Assembly: GCA_900539715.1 (NCBI GenBank)
Contig: UQDA01000024.1
Span: 1-39,277, forward strand
From: an uncultured Lachnospiraceae bacterium
GTDB lineage: Bacteria > Bacillota > Clostridia > Lachnospirales > Lachnospiraceae
Reading direction: 5' to 3'
DNA length: 39,277 bases
Of the stretch, positions 31,915 to 39,277 are shown piece by piece. The notes beneath the pieces are model-generated. The model ran no database searches. It saw only the letters and a list, made by a program, of their open reading frames with translations, and was not told the origin of the DNA. Both the position numbers and the translations under genes were made by a program. Numbering within the stretch: the stretch's first letter is position 1; every line of letters begins with the position of its first letter.

Positions 31915-31936
31915 AAACAGGCGGGAAGGAGAGCAC

Positions 31937-33151
31937 ATGTCACAGCTTTGGGAATATTTAAAGATTGCGCTGATGAATATCAGGAGCAATAAGGGACGGT
32001 CGGTTTTGACGATGCTGGGCATCATCATCGGTATTTCTTCCGTCATCATGATAATTTCCGTCGGCACAGGCATCAAATCAGAGGTAAACGATGAATTGAA
32101 CGAGATGTCGGGCGGTCTGGTCGCTATCTATGTGGATAATACGACAAACCCGGGAGAGCCTATCTCTTTTACGGAAGAGGATTTTGACGCGATCGCGGAG
32201 AAAGTGCCCCATGTCAAGGGCGTTACCCCGGTCTATAGCCTTTACGCTACGACAGGCACGAGAAAGGGCAATTTTGATCTTATCCTTTCCTGCGGCACGG
32301 CGGGCATGAAGGACTACAGCAAAAATCCTATCGTGAGAGGAAGATTTTTTTCGGAGAGCGATTATTACGGCGCCAAAAAGGTGTGCGTGATAACAGAAAG
32401 CTCGGCCCGGCAGATGTTCGGGACGACGGATGTGCTGGGGATGAATCTGGAAGTGGACGTGTCCGGCATTTCACAGGAATATGAGATAATCGGAATCCGG
32501 CAGGACAGTGCGGCAAGCCTTATCAACATGGGGAGCGGCGGTATCCAGACAATGGAGGTGCCAATTTCCACGATAGAGTCGTTCGGCTGGTATGTAAGCG
32601 ATTTTACGGATTTTTATGTGGTAGGTGAAAGCAATGAATATGGCGCGCAGATAGCGCAGGACTGCGTAAGCCTTCTGGAGAAGCGTCATAATGCCAGAGG
32701 CAGCGGGGCTATCATGGTTCAGAGCTTTAATGACGCCCTGGCACAGGTCAATACTGTTCTTAATTACATTACGATTTTTGTAGTCCTTGTTGCAGCTATT
32801 TCTCTGCTTGTAGGCGGTATCGGCGTTATGAATATCATGCTTGTATCCGTTACTGAGCGCACACGGGAGATAGGAATCCGAAAGGCTCTGGGGGCAAGGA
32901 CCGGTTCGGTACTGGTACAGTTTTTGTCAGAGTCGGCTATCATTACTCTGCTGGGTGGTCTTATCGGTATTTTACTCGGCGTTCTGGGAGCGGTCGGTGT
33001 CTGCTCGCTGATAGGCTTTAGTGCGAAGGTCAAAGTATCGACCGTGCTTGGCGCAACGCTCTTTTCGTCAGCAGTCGGTATTTTCTTCGGAATTTATCCG
33101 GCAAAGAAGGCGGCAAAGATGAGTCCGATTGATGCGCTGCGATATGAATAG
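31937..33151 (+). CDS. ABC exporter permease (MacB/YknZ type)
   Basis: 404 residues with a first transmembrane helix at about 18-40 (MLGIIIGISSVIMIISVGTG), a large extracellular MacB_PCD domain (about 45-270), then three C-terminal helices of the FtsX type. The FtsX-like loop SVTERTREIGIRKALGAR and the ending PAKKAAKMSPIDALRYE are family hallmarks. GGAAGGAG lies 6-9 bases before the ATG, 22 bases after the adaptor gene. It would couple the ATPase to extrusion of a peptide, lipid or antibiotic. The substrate is unknown. Confidence 0.92.
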   Translation: MSQLWEYLKIALMNIRSNKGRSVLTMLGIIIGISSVIMIISVGTGIKSEVNDELNEMSGGLVAIYVDNTTNPGEPISFTEEDFDAIAEKVPHVKGVTPVYSLYATTGTRKGNFDLILSCGTAGMKDYSKNPIVRGRFFSESDYYGAKKVCVITESSARQMFGTTDVLGMNLEVDVSGISQEYEIIGIRQDSAASLINMGSGGIQTMEVPISTIESFGWYVSDFTDFYVVGESNEYGAQIAQDCVSLLEKRHNARGSGAIMVQSFNDALAQVNTVLNYITIFVVLVAAISLLVGGIGVMNIMLVSVTERTREIGIRKALGARTGSVLVQFLSESAIITLLGGLIGILLGVLGAVGVCSLIGFSAKVKVSTVLGATLFSSAVGIFFGIYPAKKAAKMSPIDALRYE

Positions 33152-33184
33152 AAGATTTTAAAAATTTTGTATCTATTTTATGGA

Positions 33185-33220
33185 AAAGGTGGTATCTTAA
33201 AACAAGATGCTGCCTTTTTT
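33185..33220 (+). terminator. Terminator of the export operon
   Basis: The 14-base arms 33185-33198 and 33204-33217 pair throughout with three G-U pairs and a 5-base loop (AAAAC), followed by TTT. Confidence 0.75.
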
Positions 33221-33284
33221 ATACGTTGGAAAGCTTTTTGCTATCGTATAAAAATATATAAAATTTGTAACAGGAGAAGAGCAC

Positions 33285-35066
33285 ATGGAGCAGGATAAGC
33301 GACACACATTTGAAATCAAGGACGAATTTTATCTGGACGGAAAACCGTTCCAGATCATTTCAGGCGGAATCCATTATTTCCGGGTACTGCCTGAGTATTG
33401 GGAGGACAGGCTCAGAAAGCTGAAGGCATTGGGATGCAATACAGTGGAGACGTATGTGCCCTGGAATATGCATGAGCCAAAGAAAGGAGAATTTGATTTT
33501 GTCGGGGAGCGCTGGCATGGAATGCTGGATTTAAAGCGTTTTGTGGAAACGGCTCAGAAGATTGGATTATGGGTGATTTTGCGTCCTTCGCCGTATATTT
33601 GCGCAGAATGGGATTTCGGCGGATTTCCGGCGTGGCTTTTAAGCGAGGGGGAGATGGAACTGCGGACGAGCGATGAGCGTTATCTGCGCCATGTGAGGGA
33701 CTATTATCAGGTGCTCATGCCGTATCTTGCGCCAATGCAGGTGACACAGGGCGGACCGGTGCTGATGATGCAGGTCGAAAACGAATACGGAACTTTTGGA
33801 AACGACCGGAAATATCTGGAGCTTCTTCGGGATATGATGCGGGAGGGCGGAATCGATGTTCCGCTGTTTGCGTCCGATGGACCGGGAGCGGATATCTTGA
33901 GTAATACTGCGGTTGAAGGAATATTTCCGACGGCAAACTTCGGCAGCAGGGCGAAGGTGGCATATAGCTGTCTGAAGGACTTTAATGGCGGCGGACCCTG
34001 TATGTGTACAGAATTCTGGCTCGGCTGGTTTGATGCATGGCGCGACGGTAAACATCATACAACCGACCCGGATGAGGCGGCAAAGGAATTAAAAGAGCTT
34101 CTGGAGAACGGCAGCGTGAATCTGTATATGTTTGAAGGCGGAACAAATTTTGGATTTATGAACGGTTCCAACTATGGGACGCATCTGACGCCGGACGTGA
34201 CCTCTTATGATTATGATGCGGTTTTGACAGAAGACGGACAGTTGACGGAAAAATATCACAAGTTAAAAAAGGTGATAACAGAGCATATCCAAAAAGAGCC
34301 TGAGGCAGAGCCGACCGTTCCGGTTGAGCGCAGAGCCTATGGTAAAATTCCGGTAAGCCAAAAGGTAGATCTTTTTCATGCACTTCCGAAGCTGGATGCT
34401 CCGATAGAAACGGTTGCTCCCCGGTCGATGGAACAAGCAGGTCAGGGATATGGCTATATGCTCTATTCGACGATTTTGGATACGTCCACAGAGCTGTCAA
34501 ACCTTCGGCTTTACAAGGCGGCTGACAGGGCAATTGCATTTGTGGACGGCAAAAAAGCGCTGACCGCTTTTGACAGGGAGCTGGAAGAAGGACATGAAGT
34601 TGGACCCTTTTACGGTAAAAATATGAAGCTGGATATTCTGGTGGAAAATATGGGCCGGGTCAATTATGGACCGATGCTAAACTGGCAGAGAAAGGGAATC
34701 GACGGCTGTGTGTTTATCAACAGCCGGTTTTCTCAGCACAACTGGAAGCAGTATCCGCTGCCTATGGATAATCTGGAACAGTTGGATTATAGCGCGGGAT
34801 ATGAAGAAGGAATTCCGGCATTTTATCGTTTTGAATTTGAAGCGGAAGAGGTTGGTGATACTTTTCTTGATTTTGCGGGCTGGGGAAAAGGATTTGTAGT
34901 TGTGAACGGTTTTCAGCTGGGACGATTCTGGGAAGAGGGACCGCAGCGCAGGCTGTATGTACCCGGGGCACTGCTGCATAAAGGATGCAATGAAATCATT
35001 TTATTTGAAACAGAAGGAAAGCATTCAGAAGAGATATGCCTGGAGGCAGTACCGGATTTGGGATAA
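33285..35066 (+). CDS. Beta-galactosidase, GH35
   Basis: 593 residues starting at ATG 33285 with CAGGAGAAG upstream. No signal peptide. The GH35 barrel shows SGGIHYFRVLPEYWEDRLRK, NTVETYVPWNMHEP, RPSPYICAEWDFGGFPAWLL, the acid/base E167 in MQVENEYG and the nucleophile E243 in CTEFWLGWFD. Two C-terminal beta domains end in the jelly-roll GFVVVNGFQLGRFWEEGPQR. The length is typical. It releases terminal beta-galactose from oligosaccharides in the cytoplasm. A monocistronic unit preceded by a terminator and a poor TTGGAA-15-TATAAA promoter, with no transporter beside it. Confidence 0.93.
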   Translation: MEQDKRHTFEIKDEFYLDGKPFQIISGGIHYFRVLPEYWEDRLRKLKALGCNTVETYVPWNMHEPKKGEFDFVGERWHGMLDLKRFVETAQKIGLWVILRPSPYICAEWDFGGFPAWLLSEGEMELRTSDERYLRHVRDYYQVLMPYLAPMQVTQGGPVLMMQVENEYGTFGNDRKYLELLRDMMREGGIDVPLFASDGPGADILSNTAVEGIFPTANFGSRAKVAYSCLKDFNGGGPCMCTEFWLGWFDAWRDGKHHTTDPDEAAKELKELLENGSVNLYMFEGGTNFGFMNGSNYGTHLTPDVTSYDYDAVLTEDGQLTEKYHKLKKVITEHIQKEPEAEPTVPVERRAYGKIPVSQKVDLFHALPKLDAPIETVAPRSMEQAGQGYGYMLYSTILDTSTELSNLRLYKAADRAIAFVDGKKALTAFDRELEEGHEVGPFYGKNMKLDILVENMGRVNYGPMLNWQRKGIDGCVFINSRFSQHNWKQYPLPMDNLEQLDYSAGYEEGIPAFYRFEFEAEEVGDTFLDFAGWGKGFVVVNGFQLGRFWEEGPQRRLYVPGALLHKGCNEIILFETEGKHSEEICLEAVPDLG

Positions 35067-35148
35067 GCGCGGGCAGACTTTCTTACTTGACCGCCCGTTT
35101 GGAATGTTGTAGTCTAATATCATCAGCAGAATCAGAATGGAGACTATG

Positions 35149-35625
35149 ATGAATCTTGAATTTGACGTACAAATGAATGCAGGTGTGCTGTATGACTATA
35201 TGCTTCGGCATACTTACAGCGGCATCGCGGGAATTTTGGGAAGCGTGGCGGGAGCGCTCGGCGTGGTAGCAGGGATGCTCACACATTATCCGCTGTATTG
35301 GATACTGGGGCTTGTGATACTTGTCTATCAGCCGGTGTCCCTGTGGCTTCGGGCAAAGCAGCAGGCGCTGTTACCTGTTTTTAAGGAACCTCTTCATTAT
35401 AAAATGACGGAGGAAGGAGTAAGCGTTTCTCAGGGTGAAACAGAACAGTTCCAGAAATGGGAAGATATGTATAAGGCGGTTTCCACCGGAAAGAGCGTGA
35501 TATTATATACAGACAGGATTCATGCCAGCATCTTTCCGAGAAAAGATTTGGGAGACAAACAGACAGAGGTAATCGCGGCGATATGTGCGCATATGCCGTC
35601 TAAAAAAGTACAGATTCGTTTTTGA
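35149..35625 (+). CDS. YcxB-like membrane protein
   Basis: The best start is ATG 35149, 6 bases after GGAG; upstream ATGs at 35137 and 35146 fit the ribosome site less well. The 158-residue product has two adjacent membrane helices (about 25-70, IAGILGSVAGALGVVAGM and LYWILGLVILVYQPVSLWL). A C-terminal beta-rich domain of the YcxB type follows (HYKMTEEGVSVSQGETEQFQ, then W, and VILYTDRIHASIFPRK). The function of the family is unknown. It sits 17 bases before tsaE and is probably transcribed with it. Confidence 0.7.
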   Translation: MNLEFDVQMNAGVLYDYMLRHTYSGIAGILGSVAGALGVVAGMLTHYPLYWILGLVILVYQPVSLWLRAKQQALLPVFKEPLHYKMTEEGVSVSQGETEQFQKWEDMYKAVSTGKSVILYTDRIHASIFPRKDLGDKQTEVIAAICAHMPSKKVQIRF

Positions 35626-35642
35626 AGAAAGGCAGATAGCAC

Positions 35643-36074
35643 ATGATAATAGAAAGTTTTCGCGCGGAGGATACCTTCGAGCTCGGGAAAAAGCTGGGAC
35701 AGAATGCGAAGCCCGGCGATGTATATACTCTGGTGGGAGACCTTGGGGTAGGAAAGACCGTCTTTACACAGGGGCTTGCAGAGGGGCTTGGAATAGCAGA
35801 AGCTGTGAGCAGCCCGACCTTTACGATAGTCCAGGTATATGAGGAGGGGCGTCTGCCGCTGTATCATTTTGATGTGTACCGGATAGGCGATGTATCCGAG
35901 ATGGATGAAATCGGTTATGAGGATTATTTTTATGGGGAAGGCGTCTGCCTGATAGAGTGGGCAGACCTTATCAGGGAAATCCTGCCGGAGCGCTATACGC
36001 GCATCTTTATTGAAAAGGATTTGGAAAAGGGATTTGATTACCGTAGAATAACGGTCACGGAGGAAGAAAAATGA
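35643..36074 (+). CDS. tsaE: tRNA t6A biosynthesis ATPase TsaE
   Basis: 143 residues. P-loop GDLGVGKTVF at about 32-41, then SSPTFTIVQVY and the conserved LYHFDVYRI, and CLIEWAD near the end. TsaE is the ATPase that regulates the TsaB-TsaD complex making N6-threonylcarbamoyladenosine at position 37 of ANN-decoding tRNAs. The stop overlaps tsaB by 4 bases (ATGA), consistent with coupled expression. Confidence 0.95.
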   Translation: MIIESFRAEDTFELGKKLGQNAKPGDVYTLVGDLGVGKTVFTQGLAEGLGIAEAVSSPTFTIVQVYEEGRLPLYHFDVYRIGDVSEMDEIGYEDYFYGEGVCLIEWADLIREILPERYTRIFIEKDLEKGFDYRRITVTEEEK

Positions 36075-36820
36075 AAATTTTAGGGCTGGACAGTTCAGGG
36101 CTGGTTGCGGGAGTCGCTCTGACAGAAGAGGATGTTTTGGTCGCGGAATATACGACCGATTATAAAAAAACACATTCCCAGACGCTTCTTCCGATGCTGG
36201 ACGAGATTAAAAAGATGGTGGGCTTAGACCTTAGTACGATTGATACGATAGCGGTAGCGGCAGGGCCGGGTTCCTTTACGGGGCTTCGCATCGGTTCTGC
36301 AACGGCAAAAGGGCTTGGTCTGGCGCTTGATATTCCTATCGCGGCAGTACCGACAGTGGATGCGCTGGCGTATAATCTGTATGGCTGCGACGCATTGATA
36401 TGCCCGATGATGGATGCACGCAGAGGACAGGTTTATACAGGAATTTACACATTCGAGGCAGGAGAGCTGAGGATTTTGAAGCCTCAGTGCGCGATGGCTG
36501 TGGAAGAGCTTGCGGCAGAACTGGATGAAAGAGCTGCAAGGAGCAGGAAAGAGATTATTTTTCTTGGGGACGGGGTGCCGGTATATGGAGATAAAATGAA
36601 AGAAATCCTGCAAGAGCCATTTCGTTTTGCACCTGCAAGCTGCAATAGACAGCGCGCGGCATGCGTAGCGGTGCTGGGCGGACAGTATGCAAGGGATGGC
36701 AGACTTATGAGTGCGGATGACTTCGCTCCGGAATACCTTAGAATGTCTCAGGCAGAGCGGGAACGGATGGAAGCGGATGAAACGCGCCGTGAATTGATGA
36801 AGGCGGGGATAACCAAGTGA
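36071..36820 (+). CDS. tsaB: tRNA t6A biosynthesis protein TsaB
   Basis: 249 residues. The ASKHA-like fold begins MKILGLDSSGLVAGVALTEE and has the signature SQTLLPMLDEI plus AVAAGPGSFTGLRIGSATAK. TsaB is the catalytically inactive paralogue that dimerises with TsaD. It overlaps tsaE at its start and the rimI GTG start at its end (GTGA at 36817-36820), making a tight three-gene block. Confidence 0.95.
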   Translation: MKILGLDSSGLVAGVALTEEDVLVAEYTTDYKKTHSQTLLPMLDEIKKMVGLDLSTIDTIAVAAGPGSFTGLRIGSATAKGLGLALDIPIAAVPTVDALAYNLYGCDALICPMMDARRGQVYTGIYTFEAGELRILKPQCAMAVEELAAELDERAARSRKEIIFLGDGVPVYGDKMKEILQEPFRFAPASCNRQRAACVAVLGGQYARDGRLMSADDFAPEYLRMSQAERERMEADETRRELMKAGITK

Positions 36821-37344
36821 CGGAACAGGAAAATTCTGTAAAAGAATCGGGAGAAGTGCTTGAATTCCGACGTCTGGAGAAGAAAGACGCTCCGGCAGCG
36901 GCGGCACTGGAGGGCAGTTGTCTTGCAGAGGCATGGAGCCAGAGCGCCTGGGAATCGGGGCTGGCTGATGCCAACGCGTTTTATGCGGGCGCTTTTCTGG
37001 GCGAAAGGCTTGTCGGCTGCTGCGGTTTCTGGCAGTCCTTTGAGGATGCGGATGTGTGTAATGTTGCGGTCGACCCTTTCTGCCGGCGGCAGAGGATAGG
37101 AGAGCGGCTGCTGCAGTTTCTGATGGAGAAAGGGAAGATGCGGGGCGTAGAAAATTTTACGCTCGAAGTGCGCGCATCCAATGTGGCGGCAATTTCCCTG
37201 TATTTGAAATTGGGATTTACCCGGGAAGGGGTGCGGCGCGGATTTTATGAAAATCCTAAGGAAGACGCACTCATTTTATGGAAGAGACAGGAAACGCATG
37301 GAACAATTACCGGTTCCTATCAGAATGGAAATCCGCTACAATAA
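36817..37344 (+). CDS. rimI: Ribosomal protein alanine N-acetyltransferase RimI
   Basis: 175 residues from GTG 36817, whose last bases are shared with the tsaB stop. The GNAT fold shows the acetyl-CoA loop VDPFCRRQRIGERLLQFL, the strand NFTLEVRASNVAAISLYLKL, then GFTREGVRRGFYENPKEDAL, the classic RimI ending. It acetylates the N-terminus of ribosomal protein S18 in E. coli; the substrate in this group is inferred. Its start has a weak ribosome site, so translation probably depends on coupling to tsaB. Confidence 0.92.
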   Translation: MTEQENSVKESGEVLEFRRLEKKDAPAAAALEGSCLAEAWSQSAWESGLADANAFYAGAFLGERLVGCCGFWQSFEDADVCNVAVDPFCRRQRIGERLLQFLMEKGKMRGVENFTLEVRASNVAAISLYLKLGFTREGVRRGFYENPKEDALILWKRQETHGTITGSYQNGNPLQ

Positions 37345-37365
37345 GGCGGAGAGAAGGAGGATGCC

Positions 37366-37611
37366 ATGCGTAAGACTGACGGAAATGAACAGATACTCCG
37401 CGCTGTAATATGTAACGGCTGCGGAAGACAGTTGAAGGTGGAAAAAGGAGTGCTCCGGGAAGGCTGCTTTTGTGCAGAACAGATATTTGGATATTTCAGT
37501 TCTATGGATGGAAAAAGGATCAGCTTTGACCTGTGTGAGGAATGTTTTCAGAGGCTGCTGAACAGATTTGTGATTCCGGCTGAAATAGAGGAAGAAACGG
37601 AGCTCTTCTAG
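37366..37611 (+). CDS. Small protein with three cysteine pairs (unknown function)
   Basis: 81 residues with a very strong ribosome site (AAGGAGG 5 bases before ATG 37366), so it is surely translated. Cysteines fall in CNGC, CFC and CEEC, an arrangement suited to binding one zinc or an iron-sulfur cluster. No transmembrane segment, no signal peptide, and an acidic C-terminus (AEIEEETELF). It lies between rimI and the RNase Z-type gene in an otherwise well-known cluster. I do not recognise a named family. Confidence 0.75.
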   Translation: MRKTDGNEQILRAVICNGCGRQLKVEKGVLREGCFCAEQIFGYFSSMDGKRISFDLCEECFQRLLNRFVIPAEIEEETELF

Positions 37612-37627
37612 AATAAAGGGAAAAAGA

Positions 37628-38542
37628 ATGCTGGAAGTTTGTCTTTTGGGGACCGGCGGGATGATGCCGCTGCCATATCGGTGGCTCACATCCCTGATGG
37701 TCCGTTATAATGGAAAAAGTATACTCATTGATTGCGGAGAAGGCACGCAGATAGCGATGAAGGAGAAGGGATGGAGTCCCAAACCGATAGATGTCATCTG
37801 CTTTACGCATTTTCACGCAGACCATGTGAGCGGCCTGCCCGGGATGCTCTTGACGATGGGAAATGCAGAACGGACGGAGCCTTTGACGATCATCGGCCCC
37901 AAGGGGGTGACACGGGTAGTGAGTGCCCTGAGGGTGATAGCGCCGGAATTGCCGTTTCCAATCAAATGTGTAGAAATCGGAGAGAACGAGCAGAGCTTTC
38001 TGTTTGATGGACTGCGTATCGAGGCATTTCGGGTAAACCATAATGTGCTCTGTTATGGTTATAGCCTCTCTGTAGACCGTGCGGGAAAATTTCAGCTGGA
38101 TAAAGCCGAGGTTCTGGGAATTGAAAAACGCTATTGGAACCGTTTGCAGAAGGGTGAGACGGTTGAGGTGGACGGTCAGGTGTATACACCGGATATGGTA
38201 ATGGGAGCGGCGCGAAAGGGGCTTAGAGTGACCTATTGTACAGATACGCGCCCTACGGAGAACATTGTAAAATATGCGTCGGGAGCAGACCTTTTTATAT
38301 GTGAGGGTATGTACGGGGAACCGGATAAAAAGGATAAGGCAAAAGAGCATAAGCATATGACATTTTATGAGGCGGCTGACATTGCAAAACGGGCACAGCC
38401 TAAAAAGATGTGGCTGACTCATTACAGCCCGTCTCTTGTACGCCCGGAGGAATTTATGGGAGCAGTGAGAAAAATTTTCCCGGAAGCACTGGCGGCAAAA
38501 GATGGATGGACGACAGATCTCTTATTTGAGGAGGAAGACTGA
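37628..38542 (+). CDS. rnz: Ribonuclease Z / metallo-beta-lactamase fold nuclease
   Basis: 304 residues. The zinc-binding motif THFHADHVSG, an upstream DCGEGTQIA, downstream YCTDTRP and the late HYSPSL histidine are as in RNase Z. The exosite region is present but not obviously of the long-arm type. It would cleave the 3' trailer of tRNA precursors. It shares one base with the tsaD start (TGATG), so the two are translated together. The family also holds other nucleases, so rnz is the likely, not certain, name. Confidence 0.88.
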   Translation: MLEVCLLGTGGMMPLPYRWLTSLMVRYNGKSILIDCGEGTQIAMKEKGWSPKPIDVICFTHFHADHVSGLPGMLLTMGNAERTEPLTIIGPKGVTRVVSALRVIAPELPFPIKCVEIGENEQSFLFDGLRIEAFRVNHNVLCYGYSLSVDRAGKFQLDKAEVLGIEKRYWNRLQKGETVEVDGQVYTPDMVMGAARKGLRVTYCTDTRPTENIVKYASGADLFICEGMYGEPDKKDKAKEHKHMTFYEAADIAKRAQPKKMWLTHYSPSLVRPEEFMGAVRKIFPEALAAKDGWTTDLLFEEED

Positions 38543-39237
38543 TGGATAAAAATACAAATGACGTTATAATGCTCGCCATCGAAAGCTCCTGTGACGAGAC
38601 GGCTGCAGCTGTCGTTAAAAACGGGCGCGAAGTATTGTCAAATGCGATATATTCCCAAATCGATCTGCATACGCTTTATGGCGGAGTCGTGCCGGAAATT
38701 GCATCACGCAAGCATATCGAAAAGATAAATCAGGTGATAAAAAAGGCACTGACAGATGCCTCCTGTACATTGGATGATATTACGGCGATCGCAGTGACAT
38801 ATGGCCCGGGGCTTGTAGGCGCACTGCTTGTGGGTGTCGCAGAAGCAAAGGCAATCGCATTTGCATCGGATAAGCCTCTTGTGGGAGTGCACCACATCGA
38901 AGGACATATCTGTGCCAATTATATTGAAAACAAAGATCTGGAGCCTCCGTTTTTATGTCTCGTAGTCTCCGGCGGGCATTCGCATCTTGTCATGGTAAAA
39001 GATTACGGAGAATATGAGATTTTGGGAAAAACAAGGGATGATGCTGCAGGAGAAGCTTTTGATAAAGTGGCCCGCGCCATCGGACTCGGATATCCGGGAG
39101 GACCCAAAATAGACAGGGTATCAAATGAAGGAAATCCGGAGGCAATAACATTTCCACGCGCTAAAATCGCAGATAATGTTTATGATTTCAGCTTCAGCGG
39201 ATTAAAATCGGCGGTGCTGAACTATCTGAACGGCTGA
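38542..39237 (+). pseudogene. tsaD: tRNA t6A synthase TsaD, interrupted by stop codons near the window edge
   Basis: 231 residues of a normally about 340-residue protein. The N-terminal ASKHA half is intact: AIESSCDETAAAVV, the metal-binding H-x3-H in HHIEGHICAN, SGGHSHLV and GEAFDKVARAIGLGYPGGP. The frame ends in TGA (39235-39237) after LKSAVLNYLNG, where homologues continue with a cysteine or lysine. The same frame resumes with QMEGIEINQAS and meets TAA at 39271. TsaD is essential in most bacteria, so a true double lesion is unexpected. A sequencing or assembly fault at the contig edge is the simplest explanation. The last third of the protein lies outside the window. Confidence 0.75.
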
Positions 39238-39277
39238 CAGATGGAGGGGATAGAAATAAATCAAGCTTCATAATATC

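Noticed and set aside
36224..38422. Long minus-strand frames opposite tsaB and rnz
   Set aside because: The opposite strand carries well-known genes with overlapping starts and stops; the antisense products lack motifs.
1..39277. CRISPR array, tRNA, rRNA or prophage
   Set aside because: No regularly spaced repeats, no tRNA cloverleaf or rRNA signatures and no phage structural genes were seen.

Overview
The window reads as low-to-moderate GC Firmicutes DNA, most likely a gut Lachnospiraceae (Clostridia). This rests on strong Gram-positive ribosome-binding sites, cytoplasmic glycoside hydrolases fed by lipoprotein-dependent ABC transporters, a YesM/YesN-type two-component pair, an FMN riboswitch ahead of a RibU transporter, and the tsaE-tsaB-rimI-...-tsaD cluster. 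Genus cannot be fixed from sequence alone. The odd length and the broken tsaD at the right edge suggest a complete contig, but that is inference.

Region 1 (1-2165) is a gene graveyard: the tail of an unknown gene, an alkaline phosphatase with a frameshift and internal deletions, and a GH27 alpha-galactosidase with one nonsense codon and two frameshifts. Region 2 (2178-14497) is a pentose-glycan utilisation locus: a two-component system on the minus strand, then GH51 arabinofuranosidase, sugar-binding lipoprotein, permease 1, permease 2 and a GH120-type beta-xylosidase on the plus strand. A degenerate IS110-family element (about 1.56 kb) sits exactly at the start codon of permease 2. A frameshifted ArsR-type regulator closes the region. 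The logic is import of xylo- or arabinoxylo-oligosaccharides and cytoplasmic removal of arabinose and xylose.

Region 3 (14600-15530) is a GC-richer stand-alone VanY-type carboxypeptidase with a dyad over its likely promoter. Region 4 (15540-22150) is an AT-rich Dpp/Opp-type ABC transporter operon ending in a glycerophosphodiester phosphodiesterase, with a nested palindrome in front. Region 5 (22400-28250) holds tex, read from a promoter whose transcript would begin in a strong hairpin, followed closely by a second large GH51 and a GH43 enzyme. Region 6 (28250-29450) is the FMN riboswitch, its terminator and ribU.

Region 7 (29550-33220) is a YknXYZ/MacAB-like export system. Region 8 is a GH35 beta-galactosidase, then a YcxB-like membrane protein. 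Region 9 (35640-end) is the tRNA t6A cluster tsaE-tsaB-rimI, a small cysteine-paired protein, an RNase Z-type metallo-hydrolase and a tsaD interrupted by stop codons close to the window edge.

The most interesting items are the precise IS110 insertion with a structured candidate bridge RNA upstream of its transposase, the peptide-type transporter joined to a phosphodiesterase with an altered metal-ligand residue, the hairpin at the 5' end of the tex transcript, and the two unassigned operator-like dyads.
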